A stretch of DNA of 64,000 nt from Siphonodentalium dalli (GCA_032622095.1 CP136061.1:252225582-252289581), one strand, 5' to 3'; counted from the first letter of the stretch, positions 25,441 through 36,523 are shown. Notes: generated by a model not told the origin, from the sequence alone. Translations and numbers: made by a program.

Positions 25441-25572
25441 ATTTTGACTGTCGCATACAAATAAGACTGAGATGCTGGGTAACTTTTGACATATCCTGTG
25501 TGTCTTTTTGCACTTTTTGTGAGACCCTTGCTGTCTTTTTGCACGAAACCACGAGACAATGACCACGTGAGC

Positions 25573-25912
25573 TATAGTGTTAGTTGATTGATTGATTTGG
25601 GGTTGAATAACGCTTTCAGCAACTAAGGCCATATCACTACATTACCAGTTTTAGTGATGGAGGAGGAAATCCGAACACTTACGACGAATCTAACAGTGAT
25701 TTCATTGGCTGATAAACTCGTCGACCATGTGCGGCAAACAACGGACCCTCGGCGAGTAACTGGCAACTCCACCAGATAACGATTTAGAGTTACAAAGTCG
25801 ATGATGGAAATATGTGGATTTGAACCCTCATCGGCAGCACTGGAGGCCGAGACGGCTCTGTGTTTTACTCATAACCGACTGAGCCATCGAGCCCCACTCT
25901 ATATAGTGTTAG
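25573..25912 (-). mobile_element. tRNA-derived SINE with 11-bp target duplication
   Basis: Read on the minus strand, the element starts GGGGCTCGATGGCTCAGTCGG (25901-25881, in part), holding an A box (TGGCTCAGTCGG) and, about 45 bases on, a B box (GGTTCAAATCC). It ends in a CAATCAATCAA tail at 25584-25600. TATAGTGTTAG flanks it at 25573-25583 and 25902-25912. The body after the tRNA-like head is of unknown origin. Transcription by RNA polymerase III is expected from the boxes. It sits a few bases left of the next MITE and upstream of deiodinase 2. Confidence 0.9.
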
Positions 25913-25915
25913 ATA

Positions 25916-26280
25916 TTAACCTTTTACCCAACAAACCGGCCAAATAAAGCTTCAACAGCCTAAAATATCTTCGGTCTGTCTCAATAGAACCATACAAATA
26001 TGGATATCATTGGAACCGGCTCCTTGATCACATTGTGATAGTTACAGTTATGCCCTGTGCCAATGCATTCTCTTATATATGCGAGTCGACCATAGGTCGC
26101 CTCGCATATATAAGAGAATGCATTGGCCTAAAACTTTTTTTCTTACATTCTTTAACAATTTTATAATTTTTAATGTGTTAGGCCAATGCATTCTCTTATA
26201 TATGCGAGGCGACCTATGGTCGACTCGCATATATAAGAGAATGCATTGGCACAGGGCCCTTATGTTGGGTAAAGCGTTAA
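25916..26280. mobile_element. piggyBac-like MITE family A, copy A1
   Basis: TTAA at 25916-25919 and 26277-26280 frame inverted ends of the type CCYTTTACCCAACA / TGTTGGGTAAAG. Inside are a unique ~130-bp left segment and two ~70-bp hairpins with arms 'caatgcattctcttatatat'. It ends 40 bases before the splice acceptor of the deiodinase 2 exon. Confidence 0.85.
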
Positions 26281-26320
26281 GGCATCATCTCTTACTAACG
26301 TAATTCCTTTTCGATTCAGA

Positions 26321-27097
26321 ATGGAGCTTAGCAGACTGGGTACTGCGCTGCTGGCGTGTTGTCTCTTGTGTTTCGTTATCGTCAACAGATTCCTCATGCT
26401 GTACCTTCCATTTTACAAGAGCTTTATCGAATATCTAGTCATATGGAAAGCTGGAAAACTCGGTTCGCCCAACGAGACGATTGCCAATATTGGACAGCTA
26501 AAGGCAATAAGAAGCTTAACAGAAAACGATTTCAAACAACTAGTTCCCAGACTGTGGACAAGGGTGAAGGAGATATACGCAACAGAAGCGAAAGAGGGAA
26601 GTAAGGCCTTCAATTCCGTTCTGTTTTCTTTAGACGGAGTAACACAGATTAATTTGTTGGATCTTGTTAAATCTGAGCGACCTCTGGTGGTGAATTTCGG
26701 TAGTTGTAGCTGACCGCCGTTCATGGCGAATCTGCAGAAATTTGCTGAGCTCACGAAAGAGTTCGCGAAGTGCGCAGATTTCGTGTTCATCTACATAACG
26801 GAGGCACACGCAGACGACGTTTGGAAGTTTGAAGATAATGCTTATCAAATCAAAGACCATCGCAATATTCAGGATCGAATCGATGCCGCCAAGATGTTGA
26901 GTTCACGTGTTGGTGATCTATGTCCGATTTTCGTGGATAATTTTGACAATACAACCAGACGGTGGTACGGAGCTTTACCGGAACGTCTATACGTTATTCA
27001 GGGTGGCGTCGTCGTGCTACAAGGAGGGATGGGTCCGTTCAATTATAGCGTCGATGATGTACGGGATTGGCTAAATAAAACATTCACCAAAGAATAA
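26321..27097 (+). CDS. dio: iodothyronine deiodinase 2 (selenoprotein)
   Basis: Predicted 258-residue deiodinase paralogue. A hydrophobic anchor (~residues 5-35: LGTALLACCLLCFVIVNRFL) is followed by a linker and the thioredoxin-like catalytic domain with NFGSCS-U-PPF; U is TGA at 26711-26713 (residue 131). Conserved histidines are EAH (163) and DHRN (180); ALPERLYVIQ and GPFNYSV follow. The frame is otherwise open from ATG 26321 to TAA 27095. As in copy 1, an acceptor (TTTTCGATTCAG) ends one base before the ATG, so the coding region is one exon behind a 5'-UTR intron. The catalytic half is nearly the same as copy 1; the N-terminal ~100 residues are much more diverged. A SECIS candidate lies at 27754. 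This could be mistaken for a pseudogene because of the TGA, but coding conservation continues across it. Confidence 0.94.
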
Positions 27098-27149
27098 GGG
27101 AACGGCTTTAAAGAGTCGGCTTTATCCGACTATAAATATTCTGAAAATC

Positions 27150-27636
27150 TTAAAGGTACTCAATCCGATAAAACTCCTCTCAATTACTATTTCAATGGCT
27201 TCGGGGGTCAAAAATATTTGATTCGAGTCGAGGAAGTCACCCTTCAAAGCTCAGATTTGTTAGATATCGATTTTAGAAATCTATTATTTTTCATTATCGG
27301 GAATTCTTTCTGGCCCAGAAGACAGTCAAAATTTCGTTATTATTACCACTTGATTATAGAGTGATCCATCCTTGTCTGTTTGAATAGAGTTTAGGCGTAA
27401 AATCTCGAGCAGGTTACCAAATTGACGGCAGTTATTAGTACTCATCTCGAGCAATTAACAAATTTCAAAAATCAATATCTAATAACTCAGAGCTTTGTTT
27501 GATGGGTTCCTCGACTCGAATAAAATATTTTTTACCCCCAAAGCCAAAGAAATAGTAATATAGGACCCTCTTATCGGATTGTTGTTGTTGGAATCTGTTG
27601 AGATGGGGACCCTCTTTACGGATTGAGTACCTTTAA
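27150..27636. mobile_element. TTAA-flanked MITE family D, copy D1
   Basis: TTAA at 27150-27153 and 27633-27636 flank inverted ends AGGTACTCAATCCG / CGGATTGAGTACCT. The related copy D2 is at 47913-48390. Placed 52 bases after the deiodinase 2 stop codon and before the SECIS candidate, it appears to have landed in the 3' UTR. Confidence 0.8.
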
Positions 27637-27753
27637 TCAGACTAAAGTATTTGGAATTACTACGCTATTATAGCGATGTTTGTTGAAAACAGTTTTGTTT
27701 ATAATAACATTGATTTCAACACACAAATTTTTTTTATTGGAGAACTGTCAATA

Positions 27754-27803
27754 ATGAATATAAGAACAAAGTTGATCTGTTTCTCCATGTTCTTCTTAGT
27801 GAT
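27754..27803 (+). promoter_or_regulatory. SECIS element candidate of deiodinase 2
   Basis: ATGA (27754-27757) and TGAT (27800-27803) can form the non-canonical G.A quartet. Between them AAGAAC (27762-27767) pairs with GTTCTT (27789-27794), extended by a few pairs with a mismatch and bulges. AAA at 27768-27770 sits at the start of the apical loop, 10 bases after the quartet, as in known SECIS RNAs. It would direct selenocysteine insertion at TGA 26711. A covariance-model search would decide. Confidence 0.6.
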
Positions 27804-27809
27804 GCTGTT

Positions 27810-29212
27810 ACATACTTATATATTTTTTGCACATTAACCTTCCACTGCTAGTACATTGGTTCCATGCATAACACATAGTAATGCAGTACACTTGGGTATC
27901 GGCGAGATGTACGAAACTTGTGTATTAATACTATTATATGCCAATGCATGTATCCACCGCATAGCATATACTCAAGCAGTCTCTTCAGTTAAATCTAGAC
28001 CAAGTTTTCATATGAGCGGTACAGTATATCACCTGGCGCACATGTGGTGATCAAGGTCTGATTCTATAACAAACGTGTACATAAAACATGTGAATGGTTT
28101 CAAGTGCATGAGGTCTCTGGGACATATATAGCTGAACTATTCCATTGCATTGGTAATTGACGAATCTGACTGGAATTAACGACGCCTCCCCAGTTACTCC
28201 CTAGTTATTGTTGCTAGCTCTTACTCGGGTAACTGTACTCTCCCCGATTGCAGGAGAGAGATGCTGCAAAGATAAAATGTTCCTTTAGTTGTACATGTAC
28301 TTAATCGCTTGATGAATCTTATGCACGAACTGTGGCGAATGGCCACTATTGATCAATTCATTCTTGCCTCATCTCTCCCTATGTCATAGATATACGTGTA
28401 CTATTATGCAGCATTTCAGAAATCGACATACTGGCCAGAGTGGGAACAAATGATGACTGAAGCTATAAAAGGTTTAAACCTCAGCTCAGTTGGATGTATA
28501 ATTTGCACTCTTACCAGAATGTTGAAGGTCTGTCGCTGTACATCGCATCTACCTGAACATTTGGAGGCATCTGATGCACAATATTACCATAGGACATACA
28601 GGCCCATTTGCAAAAAATATATACAGCCGTCAAAGATTTATGGCTTTAACATAGTGTTTAATATATATGTTCTTTCTTGAGTTGTATTGATGTTTTTATT
28701 CCCCAAATGATAGTCCGCCAGCCAGTTCTCATAACAGTTTTCGATTTTGTTGCACCTCACCCTTTATGCATGTGGGGGTGGGGGGTTTGGTGCCCCCCCT
28801 TCCAACTTTGATCAAAATATTCTTAAGCTGGAAATTTCATACAGATAATCAAGTAAAATATGTTTTAAAACATATATACAGTACATAAATAGTGTGAGAT
28901 AAACAAAATACGCAACACCATGGAATTTTTTTTAATTTTGCAGCAAATAATTTAAAGTTGCCTATTCTCATGGTAAACATGTGCCGGAGTGGTTCTGGTC
29001 AGATCAAGTGAGATCCTTGATCCTTAAACCATCTTGACACTGAATAGTCAGTTGGAAAATGAATATTGACGAAAACACAGGTGAATTTGATATTCATTTT
29101 TATTTCTGATTTTTATGATGATTGAAGTGGGTACAATTCCCAAAGAATGATGTGTCCATAACAGAACTCAAAGTCACAGTACATGCATGTTCCAAATAAA
29201 GTGCATGCATCA
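27810..29212. other. no gene seen
   Basis: AT-rich sequence with no convincing exon. The end of the deiodinase 2 transcript is probably in the first few hundred bases, but no clear AATAAA was identified. Confidence 0.4.
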
Positions 29213-29335
29213 GGGTCCATACACCCAAGTCTGAATATAGTGTGTGACATTTATCAGGGTCCATACACCCAAGTCTGAAAATAGTGTGTGACATTTGCAG
29301 AATGAGGTCCCCAGAGTGTGAATTTGGTGATGCTA
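29213..29335. mobile_element. palindromic element family G, half copy
   Basis: Contains a tandem duplication of 'catcagggtccatacaccca' and then 'gcagaatgaggtccccagag', the left arm of the family G palindrome. The right arm is absent. Confidence 0.6.
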
Positions 29336-30147
29336 ACCAGTGCCTCTAGTAATAGAAGGGACAATGGTCACATTCTGTGAATTTGAGACAAGAATATATC
29401 ATTGTTTTAGAAAGAACAGAATATTCTGTTAAATATAGCTTTAGAGGGACATTTTGGGTAAAATTGACTTTTTATTTACAATAATAAAAACCACAAGTGT
29501 TACACTGAACTATTTATTCAGTTGTACAAAGTCAACTAATGCTAATTTAAAATAATCACATTGAAGTAGTTTTTGAGGACCGGGTGAGGCATTTTTAATG
29601 ACTATATTAATATTCAATAAATATACTGTTCAAACTATTCTAAACATTTGCCTCAAAAACTGCTCTTTATTCCCTTCTAATATATACCATACACATTTAT
29701 TTATCTTTTCATTGTATTCATAGTTTGATGACTTTTTATGGAAGTGCGAAAACACAAATTGTTATTTATAGTAAGCTTTTCAACAGCAACTTTGTTGGCT
29801 GAATAACATTGCGGTTACGATATTTTGCTTCAATTTTCAAATAAACTGACTCATATAAACCTTTTTTGGTGGGATTTAAGGATCTTTCAAAGATAAAGGT
29901 TGATTTTAAAGTACTTTTCAAGGACTAGCATGAATTTAAATACTTTTAAAGGAGTGGATAGAAACTTTTCATTTAGCTACAAACCCTGCTCGAGAAATGT
30001 CAGAAGTATTTTGAAAGAAAATCACAAAACTGATATCTTACACATCAGGCTTTTTGGACATTTCTGAATTCAGATTTGACTGGTAACTGGTTTACATTCG
30101 ATTAAATGATACCAGTGCAAAATAACTTGCGGTATAACCCAATTTAA
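29336..30147. other. no gene seen
   Basis: AT-rich, no recognisable exon or repeat. Confidence 0.45.
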
Positions 30148-30511
30148 AAGTCAAATATACCCTGCTAGACAAAACAAGTGTCCACTTAACCGCGGTGCGG
30201 TTGCTGAAATGCAACTGCATCGCTTCTCTCCACCGGCTAACTACAGTTGGGCCGCGGTGTACTTGCCGTTCGGCCATGGTGTAGTTGCCGTGGTGTACGT
30301 TCATTAAACTGAATAAAGACAATACAAACCAGAAATCTAACCACGGTGTACACGACATTCAGCCGCGGTGTAGTTGCCTTTCGGCCGCGGTGTACTTGCT
30401 GTTCGACTGCGGTGCTCAACTGCAGTTACAAACTCGGACACCGCGTCCGAACGGCAAATACACCGCGGTGCCAATGGACACTTGTTTTGTCCAGTGGGGT
30501 ATATCAAACTA
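30148..30511. mobile_element. ~360-bp inverted-repeat element with GCGGTG repeats
   Basis: Ends 'gtcaaatatacc...gacaaaacaagtgtcca' on the left are inverted on the right ('ggacacttgttttgtcc', 'ggtatatcaaac'). Between them 'gccgcggtgtacttgc' and close variants recur about eight times in both orientations. No coding role is seen. Confidence 0.65.
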
Positions 30512-31170
30512 ACTTACACCATGAGAACGTCTATGTTACCTTCACCGGTGATAAGTTTCTTTACTTGCAGTGGTGGATAAACTTAAGTTAAAAGTCCTTA
30601 ATATTGTGGACAGGCACCACCATTCTACAATCTCTGCCATCGTTTGATTTGGGCTTCGAAGGATTAAATACTCATGGAGGTATTCGGGATAACACAATTA
30701 ACCAGTTACCGATTTATCATAAAATGCTGGTCAATTTTGGAGAGTTCATCTCTTATTAATTTTTTGACATCACCTAAGCGAATCAGCCTTTGGTAATGTA
30801 ACAGAATATCATGAATGCATCACTTCAATTTCATCAGCACCATTTGCAAAATTGGCAACAAATGTGGGGAAAATATTCAAAAATAATCGAATTGGGAGTC
30901 CAGACAGATTCACAGGGCCCCAGATGCAATACTAGAGAAATCACTTTAAATTTCAACCCTGTGCCACTTCTACACTGTCGGATACCCATTTAGGTTTGTA
31001 CGTTTCAAGATGGCGGCGCCCAGTGTTCAGGATAAATGGCAGTATATATATTGTCTTCAAGCATCAATCAACGACATCTTTCGGAGATGCACCTCAGAAC
31101 AGTTGTGCAGAAATGGGTATACATAACATATATTTGAGGCGAACAGTTTACTAGTGGACAGGGTGTTATG
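30512..31170. other. no gene seen
   Basis: No convincing exon or repeat was found. Confidence 0.45.
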
Positions 31171-31288
31171 TACCGGTTCATTGACCACATTGTGATGGTT
31201 ACAGTTATGCCCTGTGCCAATGCATTCTCTTATATATGCGAGTCGACCATAGGTCGCCTCGCATATATAAGAAAATGCATTGGCCTAG
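31171..31288. mobile_element. family A MITE fragment A2
   Basis: Internal fragment of family A: from 'accggttcattgaccacatt' through one complete hairpin. Both TTAA termini are missing. Confidence 0.8.
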
Positions 31289-31496
31289 TGGGATAATGGT
31301 TTTAGTGACTTCATGGGATTGCACATTTATTTGGAACACCTTTCGTAAATGGAATTACTTTCATTTGGATTCAACAGAACATTAATTAAAATGTGGTGAT
31401 CATGACAATATACACCTAAAATCAATCAAAAACAATCCTTTATACAATTTAATTATTACAGGCAATATATACAGAAATGCAGTCCGAGTATTACAT

Positions 31497-31920
31497 ACAC
31501 CTACCAGGCCTGAGAATAAGGTGCCTGTCATTTGCAAAATGAGGTCCCCAGAGGGTGAATTTAGTGATGCTATCCCGCATAGCGGCCATCACTAGATGCA
31601 TCCTCTGGGGACCCCATACTTCTTAGGCCTCATCTTCTCTGGAAATATTCTTTATTATCAAATTTCTATAGAAACTTAGATTCTATTTCAGTTTTAGTTA
31701 CTACGCATAATCGAGGTGCCCAATGGGTGTAAATCACCATCTTTGAACTTAAATCTGGGTCTCTGGTCTCCCATAGGATATTAGGCCATGCAGAATGAGG
31801 TCCCCATTGGATGAAATTGATGATGCTGGCCCACCTTGTGGGATAGCGCCAATAAATTCACCCTCTGGGAACCTCATTTTGGAAATGTTCAGGACCATAC
31901 CTTGAGGCCTGACAGACATA
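31497..31920. mobile_element. palindromic element family G, copy G2
   Basis: Outer 'aggcctga' / 'tcaggcct'-type ends, two 'gaatgaggtccccagagg' hairpins (31540-31615 and 31795-31880) and a central 'aatcgaggtgcccaatgggt' block shared with copy G3. Confidence 0.65.
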
Positions 31921-32200
31921 ACACAATTGAGAAACTTTTAAAAATTAGTTGTGAAAAACCTAAGGATATAGTTCCATTCTCAACAACTCGGCTATTTCAA
32001 CTTCGCTGGGTAAATAACCTCTTCTATAAATAGAAACCATATTTGCGCAATGCTACAATATACAGCCCTGGTAATAAGGTGATGACTTGACTTCATGCAT
32101 AGATGTGAATGGAGAATTTATTCACTCTACACCAGTACCTGACTTAATCATGCATTAAATAGTGATAAATAATAATAAATATAAATAATTCGTTCAAGTT

Positions 32201-32580
32201 TAAAGTGATGTGAAACACTCCGGTCGGGTGATCAAACAGAATTGGAGAATAATCTTGCTGAAAGTAGTTATTTTTTACAAATATTATATCTAAATTGACA
32301 ACAAGCACCGCCATTCGTATATATTAATTAAATGCAGAGACTGCCGATGGCGAAATCGTTTTCGTTAGTTTATCGCCGATAGAAGCGTCCCGATTCGAGT
32401 AGTAAATATTTACAATTTAGCGCAATTCAGACAATGTTTTCTATGGAGTGGTACAGTCGATTTGCTTGAGATTTTCGGTGAGGTCAGTAGAATGCTACAT
32501 TCCTCCAGTTGGCATAGCACCTGAATACTAACTTATCAGTTTCACACACCTGAGCAAGTACATAATATGTCTTTAATAGA
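32201..32580. repeat. dispersed repeat E, copy 1
   Basis: Begins 'agtgatgtgaaacactccgg' and ends near 'acataatatgtct'. A close second copy is at 52411-52783 and a truncated third at 61851-61940. No inverted ends are obvious, so a SINE-like or other short retroelement is possible. Confidence 0.7.
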
Positions 32581-33068
32581 CAGGTCTCTCAGCCAATGGA
32601 TGCGCTTACCGGTAGTATGCAAAATGGTCAATTATGTGATTTAAATAGATCGGCAGATATGGTTTCTATTTATGGAGGACACCTGAACTTCAGTAAGTCA
32701 TTTAGGATTTCGAAACAGAATGGTTAGCATAAAACATAAAATAACAGATGAATGTACTAGAACACAATCGCCTCAACCATGAAACCAAACTATAAATTAA
32801 AAGTTTCATCGCAAATGACAAAACAAGCCCTGTATGGGCCCCGATTTAAACCTTGTTTATAAATCTATTTTTTAATTTGCAGATTCTAGGTTGGGTGGCT
32901 TGTAATAATCACAGAACGACATGTGTGTTAATGGGTTTGTCATTATGGGACTCGAGGCTGTGCCTCTCGTTATATCCTTCAGAATTGGAACTTGTGCCAT
33001 ATCAACAAACCCATTAAGACACTTGTATCGTTCTGCGTATTTCTGCCACACAATTGAAGACTCTTGAT

Positions 33069-33509
33069 TAAGCCTTGAAATATTGTCTGTCATTTGCAGA
33101 ATGAGGTCCCCAAAGGGTGAATTTGGCGACGCTACCACACAGTGGGCTATTTAAATCACTAAATTCACCTCTGTGGACCTCAATCTGCTTAGGCCTCATC
33201 TTCTGCAGACTTCTGGGAAGTATCCATAGTCTCAAATTAACATTGTTTTTAGTTACTTTTTCCCTTCTGTTCAGTTTCAATATTCCATAAATTGCAGAAG
33301 ATAAATTGCTTAATCGAGGTGACTTATGGGTGAACATCACAACTTCAATCTGATCCTAGGTCTCCCATATCAGTTGAGAACTAAGCAGAATGAGGTTCCC
33401 AGAGGGTGAAATTAGTGATGCTAGCCAGCTGTGCGAGGTAGCATAAGCAAATTCACCTTCTGCAGACCTCATACCGCAAATGTCCAGCACCATATTCTCA
33501 GGCCTGATG
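33069..33509. mobile_element. palindromic element family G, full copy G3
   Basis: Two hairpins of 'gaatgaggtcccc' type at the ends and a central region, itself inverted-repetitive ('aggcctcatcttctgcag', 'ctgatcctaggtctcccata'). No coding capacity. Confidence 0.7.
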
Positions 33510-33564
33510 ACAATAGTAACATTTTAATAAACTCCACTCATACAACTAATGGCATGTTTCTCCA

Positions 33565-33919
33565 TTAACCCTTTACCCAACAAACCGGCCAAATAAAGCT
33601 TCAACAGCCTAAAATATCTTCGGTCCGTCTCAATAGAACCATACAAATATGGATATCATTGGAACCGGCTCCTTGACCACATTGTGATAGTTACAGTTAT
33701 GCCCTGTGCCAATGCATTCTCTTATATATGCGAGGCGACCATAAAAAAAATCTTTTTTTTAACACTTTTTACCATTTTTTCTTACATTCTTTAACAATTT
33801 TATAATTTTTAATGTGTCAAGCCAATGTATTCTCTTATATATGCGAGGCGACCTATGGTCAACTCGCATATATAAGAGAATGCATTGGCACAGGGCCCTT
33901 CTGTTGGGTAAAGAGTTAA
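33565..33919. mobile_element. piggyBac-like MITE family A, copy A3
   Basis: TTAA flanks at 33565-33568 and 33916-33919, ends CCCTTTACCCAACA / TGTTGGGTAAAG. The left hairpin has lost its second arm (deletion after 'gaggcgacc'); the right hairpin is intact. Confidence 0.85.
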
Positions 33920-34062
33920 TACTTAGACAAAAAAAAAAAGACAAGAAAACATCCAACAACTTGAGCTTACAAGTCTTCAAAAATGTCTAAAATCAAGAGA
34001 AAATAGCTATCTTAATTTTTTTTAGCATTTTTATAGGCTGTTCTCGACTCAGATGTACTATT

Positions 34063-34325
34063 TTAACCCTTTGATGAAGGAAGCTGTGCTGGTGCAACAT
34101 TAAAGATCATGTGCCTGTGTGTTCTCTTATATATGCGAGTATCCCATAGGGAGACTTGCATATATAAGAGAATGTACTGGCTTACATGGTCAAGGTAAAT
34201 ATTGTTTGGCCAATGTATTCTCATATATATTCGAGGCTCCCTATGGGAACCTCGCATATATAAGAGAATGCATTGGCACAGAGTTTTCTCAGAATTTCAG
34301 GAAGCTCCAGTCATGAAAGGGTTAA
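34063..34325. mobile_element. TTAA MITE family C, copy C1
   Basis: TTAA at 34063-34066 and 34322-34325; ends CCCTTTGATGA / TCATGAAAGGG. Two hairpins resemble those of family A ('ttctcttatatatgcgag' arms) but with a different loop ('tcccataggga'). Confidence 0.85.
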
Positions 34326-34615
34326 CCAAAAGAATCTAGAGAGGAAACGGTGATAAATTATAATTCTTTGTAAATTTATTTGCAGGATTATTTTCAGTTT
34401 GAACGATTTAACACATGATTACAAATTACAGTAATGAATATGAACTTTAAATCTGGAAATGGGTCTCAGTTCCACGCTGTTTGTATAAAAACATACTGCA
34501 GTTATTTCGTTTCTTACTATTTTCTTAACATTATCGCTTTGGTCTACCAACATCATAGCAATTCAGCAGGTTCCACCACCGTCATATCAAATTAGCAAGT
34601 ACCACTTAAAGGGGT

Positions 34616-34710
34616 ACTGTATATATATCGTGCCATTTATGGGACCATCTCCTTTTATACTCAGCATAATATATGTAACAAATGATGAATTTGAGCTTAT
34701 TATAGTTAAT
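34616..34710. mobile_element. TTAA MITE family H, left-end fragment
   Basis: Begins TTAAAGGGGTACTG and contains 'gggaccatctccttttatac' as in the complete copy at 50070. The right half is not recognisable. Confidence 0.6.
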
Positions 34711-34866
34711 AATGACACAAGGATGCCATTCTAAATGACATTAACGGGATCATTGACACTGTTTTTAATACTTTAAAAAAAATATTATGTTGGATTATGC
34801 CACTTGTATCAAATTCACAATACTACGATATTCATATTTACCTATTATAGTTGAATATAACCATAA

Positions 34867-34977
34867 TACAGTAATGCCATAAATAATCGACTCCTTAATC
34901 ACAGCAGAATTATGGGCTGAAAAGTTACCCATAATTCTGCTGTGGTTAAGGAGTTGATTATTTAGGGCATTACTGTA
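34867..34977. mobile_element. 107-bp mariner-like hairpin MITE
   Basis: TA / CAGTAATGCC ... GGCATTACTG / TA. The arms ('atcgactccttaatcacagc' and its inverse) span almost the whole element. The longer relative is at 51849-52065. Confidence 0.8.
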
Positions 34978-35032
34978 GTTGAATTGATGATGTGCCTGAC
35001 CTGTTCATAACAATATTTAGATCAATTGAATG

Positions 35033-35095
35033 TTAACCCTTTGAGTGCCACGGGCCGATCTCATCGGCCCTAATTTACGTTCTGTAAAATCGGCC

Positions 35096-35131
<36 letters not shown>

Positions 35132-35480
35132 AAATTGTTTTTAGATTTTTTTTGTTTTGGGTTGAAATTTTTTTGGGTATGCTTAAGCATGCTATAGCGA
35201 ATTTAAAAACAAACTGGATAAAACCTTAGGGGCATGTTATAACTCAAAACTATCACCAAGTATTCATAGTAATAATTTTGATGCCCATGAAAAACGTGAG
35301 ATTCCCTGGCACTAAACCTACAAAATAAGTCTGTTAAAGAATATAAGAAAAAATTATTAGGCCAATGCATTCTCTTATATATGCGAGGCGACCTATGGTC
35401 GACTCGCATATATAAGAGAATGCATTGGCACAGGGTATATGGGTTGATACAAAAATCGGACCTGGCACTCAAATGGTTAA
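35033..35480. mobile_element. TTAA MITE family B, copy B1, with poly-A and hairpin
   Basis: TTAA at both ends; left CCCTTTGAGTGCCA, right TGGCACTCAAATGG (GGG mutated). Inside: the palindrome 'ggccgatctcatcggcc', an A-run at 35099-35129 and one family-A-type hairpin (35360-35432). The shorter copy B2 at 47126 has no hairpin, so the hairpin is an acquired module. Confidence 0.8.
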
Positions 35481-35504
35481 TGACCCTCTAATGTCCCGCC
35501 ATGA

Positions 35505-36481
35505 TTAACCCTTTATTTACTAAATGCTTTCTCCCATTCAGTTACACAAAGATACACTGGAATTTTCGCGATGAAACTTTTTTGCCAACTGACGGCTGTG
35601 AAAACTAGATGAACCACTTAATCATTTTTAGTACGTTTATTCTCATCAGTCTTCACCTCAGCATATTCATTGAAGTAAATAACAAGACTGAACTAAAATG
35701 ACCAAAATGGATGGCCGGGTATTACAAGTAGACCATATTAGCTAATACAGTCCCCAGATCAGCCCAGATGTGATGTTTTGAGCGGAAAAGTTTGTATCTC
35801 TGACTATTGATAACTCTGCACACATGAATTGTTTTTTCATCGCATCACAATCTTTAAAACGTAATGCATCAGAATCGCGACGAATCATGGCAGCCCTAGA
35901 ATGGTTATTTATTCATTTGGAGGGGTTTTCAGGATAAATAAGTAGATGACAGTCAAATGAAAATATGACACAAGTGCAGAAGAACTCATATTCATTTAAC
36001 CCTTTACCCAACAAACCGGCCAAATAAAGCTTCAACAGCCTAAAATATCTTCGGTCTGTCTCAATAGAACCATACAAATATGGATATCATTGGAACCGGC
36101 TCCTTGACCACATTGTGATAGTTACAGTTATGCCCTGTGCCAATGCATTCTCTTATATATGCGAGTCGACCATAGGTCACCTCGCATATATAAGAGAATG
36201 CATTGCCCTAAAAAAAATCTTTTTTTTAACACTTTTTCCAGCTGTTTTTTCTTACAATCTTTAACAATTTTATAATTTTTAATGTGTTAAGCCAATGCAT
36301 TCTCTTATATATGCGAGGCGACCTATGGTCGACTCGCATATATAAGAGAATGCATTGGCACAGGGCCCTTCTGTTGGGTAAAGGGTTAATAGTGGGAAAT
36401 GTTCAGATATTAAGTTGAATAAGTTCAACAAATGGCCTACTTATTATTTGAACATTTCCTTTTTAGAATAGAAAGGGTTAA
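35505..36481. mobile_element. TTAA element family I, copy I1, host of A4
   Basis: TTAA at 35505-35508 and 36478-36481, ends CCCTTTATTTACTAAA / TTTAGAATAGAAAGGG. Interior is non-coding. Copy A4 is nested inside. A related longer copy begins at 40677. Confidence 0.65.
35996..36389. mobile_element. piggyBac-like MITE family A, copy A4
   Basis: TTAA at 35996-35999 and 36386-36389, ends CCCTTTACCCAACA / TGTTGGGTAAAGGG, both hairpins intact. Inserted in element I1. Confidence 0.9.
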
Positions 36482-36523
36482 TCAATCGCATGGATTGTGA
36501 TGTTATTTCATCACAAAAATAAA

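Noticed and set aside
25820-25901. Functional tRNA gene
   Set aside because: A and B boxes are good but the acceptor stem does not close, and the sequence continues into a body with a CAAT tail and 11-bp target duplications, so it is a SINE.
35099-35129. Poly-A run as a retrogene or SINE tail
   Set aside because: It lies inside the TTAA element B1 and a shorter A/T stretch occurs at the same point of B2, so it is slippage within a DNA element.
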